20,475 nt of DNA from IMG/VR virus record IMGVR_UViG_3300009788_000351, positions 1 through 20,475 of that record; one strand, given 5' to 3'. The notes beneath the pieces are model-generated. The model made no database searches. It was not told the origin of the DNA and saw nothing but the letters and a program-made list of their open reading frames with translations. The number at the start of each line of letters is the position of its first letter. Within the stretch, counting starts at the first letter, position 1. Origin of the DNA: a virus. Shown in pieces: positions 11,701 through 19,579 of this stretch. The translations under genes and the position numbers were made by a program.

Positions 11701-12672
11701 ATGAACGCACCTCTGGATTTCTTCATCGATCACTCATGGCTTCAGGCCGAGATGGCACGTCGAGGTCAACGCCTCGACGCGGGTGAGACCGCGGCGCTCG
11801 CTCGACAGCTCGAGCACATCTTCGCGCAGACCTACGACATCAAATACAGCGAGCTGAAAGCCCGCCGTTTCATCCCGGTCGACACCTCCGTCGATCCCGG
11901 CGCGGAATACTACACGTATCGCCAGTGGGATCAGATGGGCATGGCGAAGATCATCGCCAACTACGCCGACGATCTGCCCCGCGTCGATGCGCTCGCGAAA
12001 GAGTTTCCAGCGCCGATCAAGTCGCTGGGCGCCGCGTACGGATTCTCGATCCAGGACATGCGCCGATCCGCCATGGCCGATTCGCAGCTCGACAGCCGCA
12101 AGGCTGCCACCGTGCGACGTGCACACGAGCAAGCGGTCGATCAGATCGCAGCCATCGGAGACTCTGATGCTGGTCTCGGTGGGTTCACGAACAACGCCAA
12201 CGTCCCGCTGGTCACCCCCGACAACGCGCCCTGGTCGACGGCGACCCCGCTCGAAATCGTGGCTGATGTCAACAAGCTGTTGAATGCGATCGTGACGGCG
12301 ACGCTCGAGACCTTCGAGCCGGATACGTTGCTTCTGGACACGGCGAGTTTCCAGATCATCAACTCCCGGCCGATGAGCTCGACCGGTGACAGCGACAAGA
12401 CGATCCTCCGGTTCTTGCTCGACAACAACCCGTTCTTGTCGAACATCGATCAGTGGGCTCGGCTCACCACGGCCGGCGCCGGATCGACGACAAGGCTTGT
12501 CGGATACAAGCGCAGCGACGAAGTGTTGGCGCTCGTCATCCCCCAAGAGTTCGAGCAATTCGCGCCGCAAGCGCGCAACCTCGAGTTCGTGATCCCCACC
12601 CACAGCAGGATCGGCGGAGTGTCGGTTCGCTATCCGTTGGCCATGGCGTACATGGACGGCACCGGAGCTTGA
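11701..12672 (+). CDS. Major capsid protein, DUF2184 type
   Basis: A 323-residue protein. Features fitting the DUF2184 capsid family include an N-terminal helix region (LARQLEHIFAQTYDIKYSEL), ARRFIPVDTSVDPGAEYYTY (60-79), AYGFSIQDMRRSAM (118-131), GLGGFTNNANVPLV, DTLLLDTASFQII and a C-terminal strand near GVSVRYPLAMAYMDG. It probably has an HK97-like fold and forms the icosahedral shell. AAGGAC lies before the start. Neighbours on both sides (protease/scaffold and cement protein before, connector after) support the call. It has no obvious N-terminal delta domain, in line with a separate scaffold. Confidence 0.9.
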   Translation: MNAPLDFFIDHSWLQAEMARRGQRLDAGETAALARQLEHIFAQTYDIKYSELKARRFIPVDTSVDPGAEYYTYRQWDQMGMAKIIANYADDLPRVDALAKEFPAPIKSLGAAYGFSIQDMRRSAMADSQLDSRKAATVRRAHEQAVDQIAAIGDSDAGLGGFTNNANVPLVTPDNAPWSTATPLEIVADVNKLLNAIVTATLETFEPDTLLLDTASFQIINSRPMSSTGDSDKTILRFLLDNNPFLSNIDQWARLTTAGAGSTTRLVGYKRSDEVLALVIPQEFEQFAPQARNLEFVIPTHSRIGGVSVRYPLAMAYMDGTGA

Positions 12673-12675
12673 TCG

Positions 12676-13446
12676 ATGGCAACTTCAGACAGCAGAGTTT
12701 CGATCGTTGATATCGATCAGCTGGCGGTCACGGCCGCGGAGACCGCGATCAACGCGGAGATCGAAGTGCTCGAAGCCGCGGGCTTCGTGGTGCGCGAAGT
12801 CCTGACCCACAAATACGGGCCGTCTCACGACCCGAAAGAGGCGGTCAAGTTGCTTGGGGTGATCCCTTCGCACCTCGACCACAGCAACAGCGCGGCGCAC
12901 GACATCCACTTGAAGAGTGCGCAGACCATGATCCCCTTGCCGTTGCACGGCTTGAACGACAAGGACGGCGATCCGCTGGTCAAGTTCGTGACCGGGGATA
13001 CTGAAGTCCCGGGCTACAACCTGGCTGACTCGGAAGCCTACGGCGTTCGGTGGAACAACAAGGCGACGCACGATCCGTTCTTGCTGTCGATCCCGATGCC
13101 TCAGGATGTGGACAACGCCGAAGACATGGTCGTTCATATCTTGGCGAGCAAGACCGGCGCGACCGTGGGTGACGCGACCACGTTCACGGCGACGGGGTTC
13201 TTCCACACGGTTGGCGCCTTGCACGACGCGGACGCCGATGTGGGTGGGGCGAGCTCGGCCATGACGGGCGACGCCACGGCCAAGACCGTTCAAGAGGTCA
13301 CGCTCACGATCGCCTCGGCGGACGTGCCCGCGTCGCCTTCGTCGCTGTCGCTCACGCTGCAGCCCACGGACGGCACGCTGGCGACCGATGACGTTGTCAT
13401 CGAGGGTTGGTGGATCGAGTACACGCCGCAGCTCTTGACCAGCTGA
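12676..13446 (+). CDS. Virion-associated protein of unknown function, beta-rich
   Basis: A 256-residue protein starting four bases after the capsid gene stop. It has a helical N-terminus (VTAAETAINAEIEVLEAAGF, 18-37), a middle segment with LPLHGLNDKDGDPLVKF, and a Ser/Thr/Asp-rich C-terminal half that looks like beta strands, ending VVIEGWWIEYTPQLLTS. A C-terminal W-x-E-Y-T-x-x-L-L-T-S ending is familiar to me from uncharacterised phage structural genes. It may be a head fibre or second decoration protein. A hairpin follows it. No enzyme motif is seen. Confidence 0.7.
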   Translation: MATSDSRVSIVDIDQLAVTAAETAINAEIEVLEAAGFVVREVLTHKYGPSHDPKEAVKLLGVIPSHLDHSNSAAHDIHLKSAQTMIPLPLHGLNDKDGDPLVKFVTGDTEVPGYNLADSEAYGVRWNNKATHDPFLLSIPMPQDVDNAEDMVVHILASKTGATVGDATTFTATGFFHTVGALHDADADVGGASSAMTGDATAKTVQEVTLTIASADVPASPSSLSLTLQPTDGTLATDDVVIEGWWIEYTPQLLTS

Positions 13447-13465
13447 TCTCACCACAACCCGATCG

Positions 13466-13500
13466 AGCCCGAGAGCGTGCAAGCGCCTCGGGCTTCTTCG
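13466..13500 (+). terminator. Hairpin after the capsid-cluster gene
   Basis: An 8-bp stem AGCCCGAG/CTCGGGCT (13466-13473, 13487-13494), with three more inner pairs after a one-base bulge, then TTCTTCGG. The T-rich tail is weak, so this may be a partial terminator that lowers transcription after the capsid genes. Confidence 0.5.
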
Positions 13501-13519
13501 GTGAAAGGCGAGAACCCCC

Positions 13520-14032
13520 ATGGCATCCCTGAACAACAAAACCGAACGACTCCTCACAGGTCCCACGATCCCCGGGCACGGCACAGCCAGTTGGCCCCCC
13601 GGTGTGAGCCCGCTCGATCTCAACTACTGGAACGCCGCCAAGCGTAACGGGATGATCAAGGTGTGGCTCCAAGAGCGGTACATCAGCGTCGACTTGCGAG
13701 TCGAGCCCAAAGCCGAAGACGGGCCGACCGCGGCGGAGCTCGCCGTGCTTCCCACCAAAGAACTCGAGGCGTCGCTAGTCGATGCACCGAAGGCGTGGGC
13801 CGTGGCGATCCAGGTGGAGCTCGATCGCCGCAAGGCGGATCTGGCGACCCGCGTGCGCGAAGACTTGACCGGGCTCAAGGTGGAAGAAGCCTTGCCACTG
13901 ATCGTGGCCGAAACCTCCGCCGAAACGCTCGAGCGCTGGTCCGAAGCGGACAAGCGTAAGACGATCGGCGAAGCCATCGATGAGCGTCTCGGTGATCTGA
14001 TCCTGGACGAAGACGAAGACAGCGAGGACTGA
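13520..14032 (+). CDS. Hypothetical head-region protein, acidic C-terminus
   Basis: A 170-residue protein with an AAAGGCGAG site before the start. The first 60 residues have a Pro/Gly-rich segment (GPTIPGHGTASWPPGVSPLD) followed by a strand (MIKVWLQERYISV). The rest is helical and charged (AAELAVLPTKELEASL, AWAVAIQVELDRRKADLATR) and ends DEDEDSED. No family is recognised. The acidic tail and place between capsid and connector genes suit a small head-assembly or virion protein. Its stop overlaps the next start by one base. Confidence 0.65.
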   Translation: MASLNNKTERLLTGPTIPGHGTASWPPGVSPLDLNYWNAAKRNGMIKVWLQERYISVDLRVEPKAEDGPTAAELAVLPTKELEASLVDAPKAWAVAIQVELDRRKADLATRVREDLTGLKVEEALPLIVAETSAETLERWSEADKRKTIGEAIDERLGDLILDEDEDSED

Positions 14033-14316
14033 TGGCCGTAGACCTCGCCAGCTTTCTCCGACGTTTCCCCGAGTTCGAATCGGCGAAGAGCTCGGGCATG
14101 GTCGAAGAAGCGATCCTCGAAGCGGGGCGCAACGTCGACTCTGGCGTGTTCGGTGACAAGACCGACGACGGGATCCGGTGGATGACGGCGCACCTCTTGG
14201 CGATTGGACCCTTCGGGCAAAACGCCCGGATGGTTTCGAAGGACGGATCGACCACCTACGAAAAACGGTATTGGAAACTCGTGGCGAGTGTGACCCCGGG
14301 GTTCAGGGTGGCGTGA
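14032..14316 (+). CDS. Head-tail connector protein, DUF4054-like
   Basis: A 94-residue protein in a TGATG overlap. It begins FLRRFPEFESAKSSGMVEEA and continues GIRWMTAHLLAI, then YEKRYWKLVASVTPGF. The F-x-x-x-F-P-E-F...V...I-L-E-A opening, W-M-T-A-H-L-L-A and Y-x-x-L pattern are those of DUF4054-type adaptor proteins, which sit below the portal ring. Length is typical though slightly short. It is the first of three neck genes in a row. Confidence 0.8.
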   Translation: MAVDLASFLRRFPEFESAKSSGMVEEAILEAGRNVDSGVFGDKTDDGIRWMTAHLLAIGPFGQNARMVSKDGSTTYEKRYWKLVASVTPGFRVA

Positions 14317-14320
14317 AGAC

Positions 14321-14779
14321 ATGCCGCGCGCTGTACGCATCATCGATCGTGACCGAGGCTTCAAACGCCTTGTGAAGCGCATACGCCGGGGGGCGAACCC
14401 GCCCCCGGTCAAGGTCGGGGTGTTGTCAGGCTCGGGCGGGGAAGCGTCGGGCGAGGGTGGTCTGTCCGTGCTCGATGTCGCGTCGATTCACGAGTTCGGC
14501 TTGAATGGTACGGAGCGGTCTTTCATCCGGGCTTGGGCCGACGCGGATCGCGCGGAGCTCGAAGACGCGGAGAAGCGCTTGGCCGAAAGCGTGATCAAGG
14601 GCAGGGACACTGTCGAGAGCGCGCTCGAAAAAATGGGTGTGTTGTTCGCTGCAAAGGCACAGAAGTACATCCAGGACGGACGCGTAACGCCTGCGACCGT
14701 GAAGAGTGATGGCGATGGCAACACGACGCTCATCGACAAGGGCCAGCTAGTGGGCTCGATTTCACACGAGGTCGGGTAA
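14321..14779 (+). CDS. HK97 gp10-like neck / tail completion protein
   Basis: A 152-residue protein. The pattern KVGVLSGSGG near residue 31, then VLDVASIHEFGLNGTERSFI (49-68) and R-x-W-x-D-x-x, followed by a long helix, is the signature of gp10-like / phage virion morphogenesis proteins. Residues 117-152 contain IQDGRVTPAT and DKGQLVGSISHEV, also common at the C-terminus of this family. It joins the connector to the tail terminator during head-tail joining. The stop (TAA) overlaps the next ATG by one base. Confidence 0.82.
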   Translation: MPRAVRIIDRDRGFKRLVKRIRRGANPPPVKVGVLSGSGGEASGEGGLSVLDVASIHEFGLNGTERSFIRAWADADRAELEDAEKRLAESVIKGRDTVESALEKMGVLFAAKAQKYIQDGRVTPATVKSDGDGNTTLIDKGQLVGSISHEVG

Positions 14780-15363
14780 TGGCGATCCCGTGGGACACAG
14801 TCCGCCCCGAGTTGCTTTCGCTGGTCAACAACCTGAGCGGGCTTCAGACGATCTGGATCGACAAGCGCCGGCCGTTCACGGATCCAACCGGCCAGGCCTG
14901 GGCGCTGCTCCGTATCAGGACCGCGGTAGGTATCGGAATCGACGATCGTAGATACACGGATCTCGAAAAGGGTATCCCGGCCGCGACGCTCGAAGAAACG
15001 TTGAACGGCCATCGAAGGGTGAGTCTCGAGATTCGAGTCGAGAGCTTTCGCCACGATGACGATCGGTTCGCGTTCAATGCCGCGAGCGACATCGGGACAC
15101 GTATCGGTTTCAACTCTTCGCTTGCTCGGTTGCGCGGCGTGAACATGTCGCTGATCCGCGTCGGGCAAGCGATCGATCTTCCGAACATCCTGAAAGACGA
15201 TCGGATCACGTCGGTCGCTTTGCTGGAGGTGTTCTTGAATGCTGGGATCACCGCAGCCGACGGGGCAGCCGCGGCCGCCGATGCTGGCGAAGAAGATCCC
15301 ACAGCAAATCATGTGTTCACTATCGAGAGTGTGGAAACCCCCGAAGGGACCTTTACGCCATGA
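14779..15363 (+). CDS. Neck/tail terminator protein
   Basis: A 194-residue protein. It starts WDTVRPELLSLVNNLSGLQT, then IWIDKRRPFTDPTGQAWALL, a pattern found in myophage neck terminator proteins placed just before the sheath gene. The middle has strands around VSLEIRVESF and a helix-rich segment; near the end is an Ala-rich linker (AADGAAAAADAGEE) before a final strand HVFTIESVETPEG. It would cap the tube and sheath at the head-proximal end. The family call relies on both the N-terminal pattern and gene order; the ATGA overlap shows coupling to the sheath gene. Confidence 0.75.
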   Translation: MAIPWDTVRPELLSLVNNLSGLQTIWIDKRRPFTDPTGQAWALLRIRTAVGIGIDDRRYTDLEKGIPAATLEETLNGHRRVSLEIRVESFRHDDDRFAFNAASDIGTRIGFNSSLARLRGVNMSLIRVGQAIDLPNILKDDRITSVALLEVFLNAGITAADGAAAAADAGEEDPTANHVFTIESVETPEGTFTP

Positions 15364-16685
15364 GCCTCAACGACATTATCACCCTTTCGATCACCGCGAA
15401 CACAACGACCGTGAGCAAGCTCGGTTTCGGTGTACCGCTGATCGCAACGCATCACGTCGTGATCGCCGCGCGCGTGCGCGAGTATGCGAGCCTCGCCGCG
15501 ATGACGGATGACAGTTGGCCCGCGACCGATCCGGCCGTGCTCATCGCGACGAAGATTCTTTCGCAAAACCCGAAGCCCCCCACTGTGAAGATCGGCAAGC
15601 GTGATTCGGCGTTCACGCAGATCATCACGTTCACCCCGATCAACTTCACAGAAGATTACGTGTATACGTTCGACATCGTCGTCGGCGTCACGACCACTAC
15701 GATCACCTATACCGTGCTGGCCGCGTCTTCGGTAGCCATCATCGCCACGGCGATGCACGCCCTGATCAATGCGGTCGCGGGGATCACGTCAAGCGACGAC
15801 ACCACGCACGTCACGATCACCACGGACACCGCCGGGGACCTCGTCGACTACGTCGGCTTTGACGAGCCCGACAATTTCTCGCTCAAAGATTCGACGGCAG
15901 ATCCCGGCCTGGCCGCAGACCTGGCGCTGATCGAGGCGGCGGATCCTGATGGTTGGTACGCGCTGGTCCTGGACTCGAATAGCGAGCCCGAGATCTTGGC
16001 GGCCGCCGCGTGGATCGAGTCTCGCAAAAAGATCTTTCTCACGAACACCAGCGACAGCGAGTGTGTGGACAACGTCGTTACCGACGATGTCATGAGTGAC
16101 CTGCAGGGGTTCTCATACGCACGCACGGCGATTCTCTTCTCACAGTCCCGCTTGCTCAACTGGTCCGGTGCGGCGTGGGCGGGCAACCGTCTGCCGAGTG
16201 ATCCGGGTTCGAGCACTTGGGCCTACAAGACGTTGGCGGGTGTGTCGGTTGATTCGAACTTGACCGGCGGACAGGTGAGCGTGATCGAGAGCAAGGGTGG
16301 AAACGTCTTCCGCACGATTGCAAGCGTCAACGTGACGACGTTTGGCATCATGGCATCGGGAGAGTTCATCGACATCACGAGGTTCATCGACTGGCTCGAT
16401 CAGCGCACGAAAGAGCGGATCTTCGGTGTGTTGATCAACAGCCCCAAGATCCCGTTCACGGACACCGGGATCGGAACGATGGTTGCTCAGGTCAAGGCAC
16501 AGCTCGACCAAGGGATCACGGCCGGCGGACTGGCCGCAGACCCCGCGCCCCGCGTCGAGGCACCGAAGGCGGCCGACGTGAGCTCCGCGAACAAGGCTGC
16601 GCGCATCTTGCCCGACATCACCTTCCAAGCCACGTTGGCGGGTGCGATTCACACGCTCGTCATTTCTGGCGTTCTCTCGGTCTGA
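15360..16685 (+). CDS. Contractile tail sheath protein, DUF3383 type
   Basis: A 441-residue protein. It begins SLNDIITLSITANTTTVSKL followed by GFGVPLIA, the usual N-terminus of DUF3383 sheath proteins. The middle (residues 85-175) is a Thr/Val-rich beta domain. The conserved C-terminal half has WYALVLDS, AAWIESRKKIFLTNTSD, YARTAILFS, TWAYKTLAGVSVD, then GEFIDITRFIDWLDQRTKER and a final strand ending LVISGVLSV. The sheath polymer contracts to drive the tube into the host, so this gene identifies a myovirus. Length is normal. It precedes the tube gene, with TAGGAG before the next start. Confidence 0.9.
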   Translation: MSLNDIITLSITANTTTVSKLGFGVPLIATHHVVIAARVREYASLAAMTDDSWPATDPAVLIATKILSQNPKPPTVKIGKRDSAFTQIITFTPINFTEDYVYTFDIVVGVTTTTITYTVLAASSVAIIATAMHALINAVAGITSSDDTTHVTITTDTAGDLVDYVGFDEPDNFSLKDSTADPGLAADLALIEAADPDGWYALVLDSNSEPEILAAAAWIESRKKIFLTNTSDSECVDNVVTDDVMSDLQGFSYARTAILFSQSRLLNWSGAAWAGNRLPSDPGSSTWAYKTLAGVSVDSNLTGGQVSVIESKGGNVFRTIASVNVTTFGIMASGEFIDITRFIDWLDQRTKERIFGVLINSPKIPFTDTGIGTMVAQVKAQLDQGITAGGLAADPAPRVEAPKAADVSSANKAARILPDITFQATLAGAIHTLVISGVLSV

Positions 16686-16700
16686 TAGGAGCGATCCCCG

Positions 16701-17132
16701 ATGGCACTCAAAGTCTACGATGCAAACGAAATCCTGATGATCATCGCCGGGATCCCTGTGACCAGCGGTTACGACGATGGTGAGTTCTGCCGAATCGAAC
16801 AAGAGACCGAGGATTTCACCGACAAGGTCGGGACCGATGGCGAGGTCACCCGCAGCCGAACGAACGACAAGCGCGCCACGTGTTCCGTGATCCTTATGCA
16901 GTCCAGTTTGGGGAACGCGCTACTGTCCGCGCTCAACAACATCGATCGGCTGGCGGGCAACGGCGCCGGGGTCGGCCCGTTCCTCGTGCAAGATCTCCAA
17001 GGCACGGCGCTGTATGCGGCGGCCGAGTGTTGGATCTCGAAGCCACCCGACGTGAGCTTCGACCGGGAGCCTACCGCGCGCGAGTGGACGATCCGGATCG
17101 CCTCGCTCGAGCGCTTCGACGGCAGCAACTGA
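16701..17132 (+). CDS. Tail tube protein, DUF3277 type
   Basis: A 143-residue protein directly after the sheath. It shows YDANEILMIIAGIPVTSGYD (6-25), then FCRIEQETEDFTDKVGTDGE with VTRSRTNDKRATCSVILMQS, and ends EWTIRIASLERFDGSN. The D/N...I-x-G-x-x-I/V-x-G-Y/F-x-x-G-x-x-I...D-G-E/S-x-x-R pattern is that of DUF3277 tube proteins, which stack into hexameric rings forming the inner tail tube. Length is typical. A GGAG site sits at the expected distance. Confidence 0.88.
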   Translation: MALKVYDANEILMIIAGIPVTSGYDDGEFCRIEQETEDFTDKVGTDGEVTRSRTNDKRATCSVILMQSSLGNALLSALNNIDRLAGNGAGVGPFLVQDLQGTALYAAAECWISKPPDVSFDREPTAREWTIRIASLERFDGSN

Positions 17133-17163
17133 TCACACCTAAGGCGAGAGAGGATAGGGCGAC

Positions 17164-17694
17164 ATGTCGAGGGAAACGAAGACGAAGACGATCGGTGAAT
17201 ACACCTACCACGTGACGCAGCTCGGCACGAAAGCCGGCGGCCGTGTCATGGTGCGCTTGATCAAGATGATCGGTGTAGCCGCAGGCGAGGCAATGCAGGA
17301 CGCAGGCAAGGGTGCCGACTTCGACTTCGACGCCGGCACCGTGGGCAAGATCTTGTCGAACCTTGCGGGCACCTTGGGCGAAGCGGATTTCGATTACCTC
17401 TGCGATTCTTTCGTCGCGTCAACTGAGGTCACTGGGAGCGACTACGGAGACAAGCGCTTGTCGTTTGGCGACGTAGAATTTTTTGACTTCCACTTTGCGG
17501 GTTCCTACTTCGAGCTCGGACAATGGCTCTTGTTCGCGATCGAGGCGAACGGTTTTTTAGGCAAAGGGGGTCTCGCCGCGATGCTGCGACAGGCCGCCGC
17601 ACTTCGCCAGGCTTCGCAAGACTCCGACAAGCAAAAAGGGTCTTCGTCGACATCCCCGAACACCTCCACGCAAGCTGGCATATCTGGCGCGTAG
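17164..17694 (+). CDS. Tail assembly chaperone (gpG-like, zero-frame product)
   Basis: A 176-residue protein between tube and tape measure, with AGAGAGG upstream. It starts KTIGEYTYHVTQLGTKAGGR and continues MVRLIKMIGVAAGEA; this Y/T...Q-x-P/G...A-x-x-x-x-x-x-L opening is typical of myophage tail chaperones. The slippery heptamer at 17553-17559 lies at codon 130-132. Beyond it the zero frame gives a low-complexity tail (QKGSSSTSPNTSTQ). Such proteins bind the tape measure during tail assembly and are absent from the virion. The -1 product is described separately. Confidence 0.85.
   Translation: MSRETKTKTIGEYTYHVTQLGTKAGGRVMVRLIKMIGVAAGEAMQDAGKGADFDFDAGTVGKILSNLAGTLGEADFDYLCDSFVASTEVTGSDYGDKRLSFGDVEFFDFHFAGSYFELGQWLLFAIEANGFLGKGGLAAMLRQAAALRQASQDSDKQKGSSSTSPNTSTQAGISGA
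17553..17559 (+). promoter_or_regulatory. Programmed -1 ribosomal frameshift site (T TTT TTA)
   Basis: TTTTTTA is set in the zero frame as T-TTT-TTA, the canonical X-XXY-YYZ heptamer for -1 slippage. The -1 frame then stays open for 88 codons to 17825. TTA is unusual in this G+C-rich coding sequence. I did not find a clear downstream pseudoknot by eye. Confidence 0.85.
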
Positions 17695-17825
17695 CGACCT
17701 CCCCACACATCCGTGACACCCTGATCGATATCGAGACCCTGTGGAGCCTAGACGATCTGTATGATGCGCACGACGTGATCGACACTCTTGAAGAGCTCGA
17801 GCGCAAGCGCCAGGAAAAACCCTGA
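17559..17825 (+). CDS. -1 frame extension of the tail chaperone (gpGT-like fusion)
   Basis: After slippage at TTTTTTA the -1 frame adds about 88 residues, giving a fusion of about 220 residues that starts at 17164. The added part is basic at first, then VFVDIPEHLHASWHIWRVAT, IRDTLIDIETLWSLDDLYDA and HDVIDTLEELERKRQ, ending one base into the tape measure start (TGATG). This arrangement, a long and a short chaperone made by frameshift just before the tape measure, is standard in tailed phages (lambda G/GT, Mu 41/42). The extension is expected to recruit tube subunits to the tape measure. A separate ATG at 17523 exists in this frame, but nothing suggests it is used. Confidence 0.82.
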   Translation, partial: RQRGSRRDAATGRRTSPGFARLRQAKRVFVDIPEHLHASWHIWRVATSPHIRDTLIDIETLWSLDDLYDAHDVIDTLEELERKRQEKP

Positions 17826-19579
17826 TGGCACTTCGAGAGATCATCGCGCGATTCGGTTTTCAGTTTGATCAAGCTGGGCTGAAGAAGGCACAGAACGGAA
17901 TCGGTGGGGTGATCGGATCACTGCGCACGTTCGGTGCGGTGATCGCGGGCTCTGTGATCGTGCGAGGTGTGTCGAACTTCGTTCGCGAAGTTGTGGCCGC
18001 AGGCGATGAGCTAGGCAAGACCGCGGCCCAGCTCGGTGTTGGGGTGACCGAGCTACAGCGTTGGCAGAAGGCGGCACAGTTCTCCGGCGCCAGCGCGCAA
18101 GAGTTCAACACAGGGCTGCGCACGTTCGCGAAGAACGCGCTTCTGGCCCAGCAAGGATCGAAGCAAGCCGCGGACGCTTTCGGAATGCTGGGCGTCGATA
18201 TCGAAGACGCTTCGGGCAATCTGAAAGAGAACACGGTCTTGATGCGCGAGGCGGGGCTAGCGCTTGGCAAGATCGAGAACTCCACCGAACGCGTCGCGCT
18301 CGCTCAGCAGCTCTTCGGGCGCGCGGGCACGAAGCTGCTCCCCTTGTTCGCGAAGACCAGCGAGGAGCTAGACAAGCTTCTGAATCGTGTCGATGAGCTC
18401 GGCGGGGGCTTCTCCGAAAACGCCGTGATACTGGCGGAAGACGCGGCCGACGCGTTTCTAGATCTGGAGATTGCTACCGATTCTCTGAAGAGCGCAATCG
18501 CCGAACAACTCTTGCCCTGGCTTTCTGCATCGACGCGACGCTTCGCCGAATGGCTCGGGGGGATCACGAAGAACGAAGCGGCCATGAACTCACTGAAAGC
18601 GATCGTGCTCGCGCTCGGGATCGCGTTGGGCAAGGCGGCGATTGCCAAGTTCGGTGCGTCTCTCTTGAGGCTAGGCAAAGCAGCGATCTTGCCCCTGCTC
18701 AAGTTCGCGCTTTTGTTCTTGGTGGTTGATGATCTGATCGCTCTCTTCTCCGGAAGGGGGTCTGTGATCGGTGTGTTCATCGACAAGATCTTCGGACCGG
18801 GATCCGCGAAGTCGATCGTCGACGCGATCAAGGGCATCGGCAAAGCCGTTTCCGACGTCGTCAAAACAGGGGACTTCAAACAGTTCGACGAAGATCTCGA
18901 AGACATCTTCGCGCCGCTCGGGTTCGACATCGTTTCCGATATCGTCTTCACGTTTGACATGATCGGCGAAGCGCTCGATCAATTCGGCGCCGAAACGTCC
19001 GAGGGCTTCGCGCTCATTTCGTCGGACGTTGTCGCGTTCGTGAAGAGCATTCCCGGCAAGATCACTGCAGGGATCACGGATATTCTAGTAGGCGCCAAAG
19101 AGCTCGGCAAAGCGATCGTCGATGGGATCATCGATGAGATCTTGGCCGGCGGTAAGAACATGGTGAAGGCGCTGGGCGACACCGTGAAAGGCGCAATCTC
19201 TGGTGTGAAGAGCTTGATCGAATCGAAGAGCCCCTCGAAGCTCGCGGCAAGAGAGATTGGCAAACCTCTTGCGGAGGGTGTTCCTATGGGTGCACTCGAC
19301 GCAGCCCGAGGCGCGGCGCGCAAGACAGCGTCGGCGCTCTTTCGTGCGTCGGCCCTCTCTTCGCCGCGTTCGATCTCCGCGCCCGCGAGGGGTGCCGGGG
19401 GTGGGGGAGGTCCGACGGCAGCGACTTTCACTTCCACGCTCAACATCACGGTCAACGGTGGAAGCGCTAGCGACCCACAGATCCAGAAGCTTCGCCAGGG
19501 TGTGCGCTCGGAGCTTCGTGATAACCGGCGCGCTACACTAGAGGCTCTACGTCAAACCGTGGAGACCCCTTTGATATGA
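17825..19579 (+). CDS. Tail tape measure protein
   Basis: A 584-residue protein. It begins with a helical domain (FDQAGLKKAQNGIGGVIGSL), continues GDELGKTAAQLGVGVTELQR and WQKAAQFSGASAQEFNTGLR (61-98), typical of tape measures. Residues 257-308 form a long hydrophobic block (VLALGIALGKAAIAKF...LLKFALLFLVV) that may insert into the host membrane. Near 469 is SPSKLAAREIGKPLAEGV, the common S-P-S-x-x...G...x-E-G motif. The C-terminus has a Gly-rich linker and a strand (TSTLNITVNGG). At about 0.15 nm per residue the tail would be near 88 nm long. It is preceded by the chaperones, as expected. Confidence 0.92.
   Translation: MALREIIARFGFQFDQAGLKKAQNGIGGVIGSLRTFGAVIAGSVIVRGVSNFVREVVAAGDELGKTAAQLGVGVTELQRWQKAAQFSGASAQEFNTGLRTFAKNALLAQQGSKQAADAFGMLGVDIEDASGNLKENTVLMREAGLALGKIENSTERVALAQQLFGRAGTKLLPLFAKTSEELDKLLNRVDELGGGFSENAVILAEDAADAFLDLEIATDSLKSAIAEQLLPWLSASTRRFAEWLGGITKNEAAMNSLKAIVLALGIALGKAAIAKFGASLLRLGKAAILPLLKFALLFLVVDDLIALFSGRGSVIGVFIDKIFGPGSAKSIVDAIKGIGKAVSDVVKTGDFKQFDEDLEDIFAPLGFDIVSDIVFTFDMIGEALDQFGAETSEGFALISSDVVAFVKSIPGKITAGITDILVGAKELGKAIVDGIIDEILAGGKNMVKALGDTVKGAISGVKSLIESKSPSKLAAREIGKPLAEGVPMGALDAARGAARKTASALFRASALSSPRSISAPARGAGGGGGPTAATFTSTLNITVNGGSASDPQIQKLRQGVRSELRDNRRATLEALRQTVETPLI

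Noticed and set aside
11734-13623. Minus-strand frames of 289 and 312 residues opposite the capsid and following gene
   Set aside because: Shadow frames: Arg/Val/Asp-rich, opposite to well-supported structural genes.
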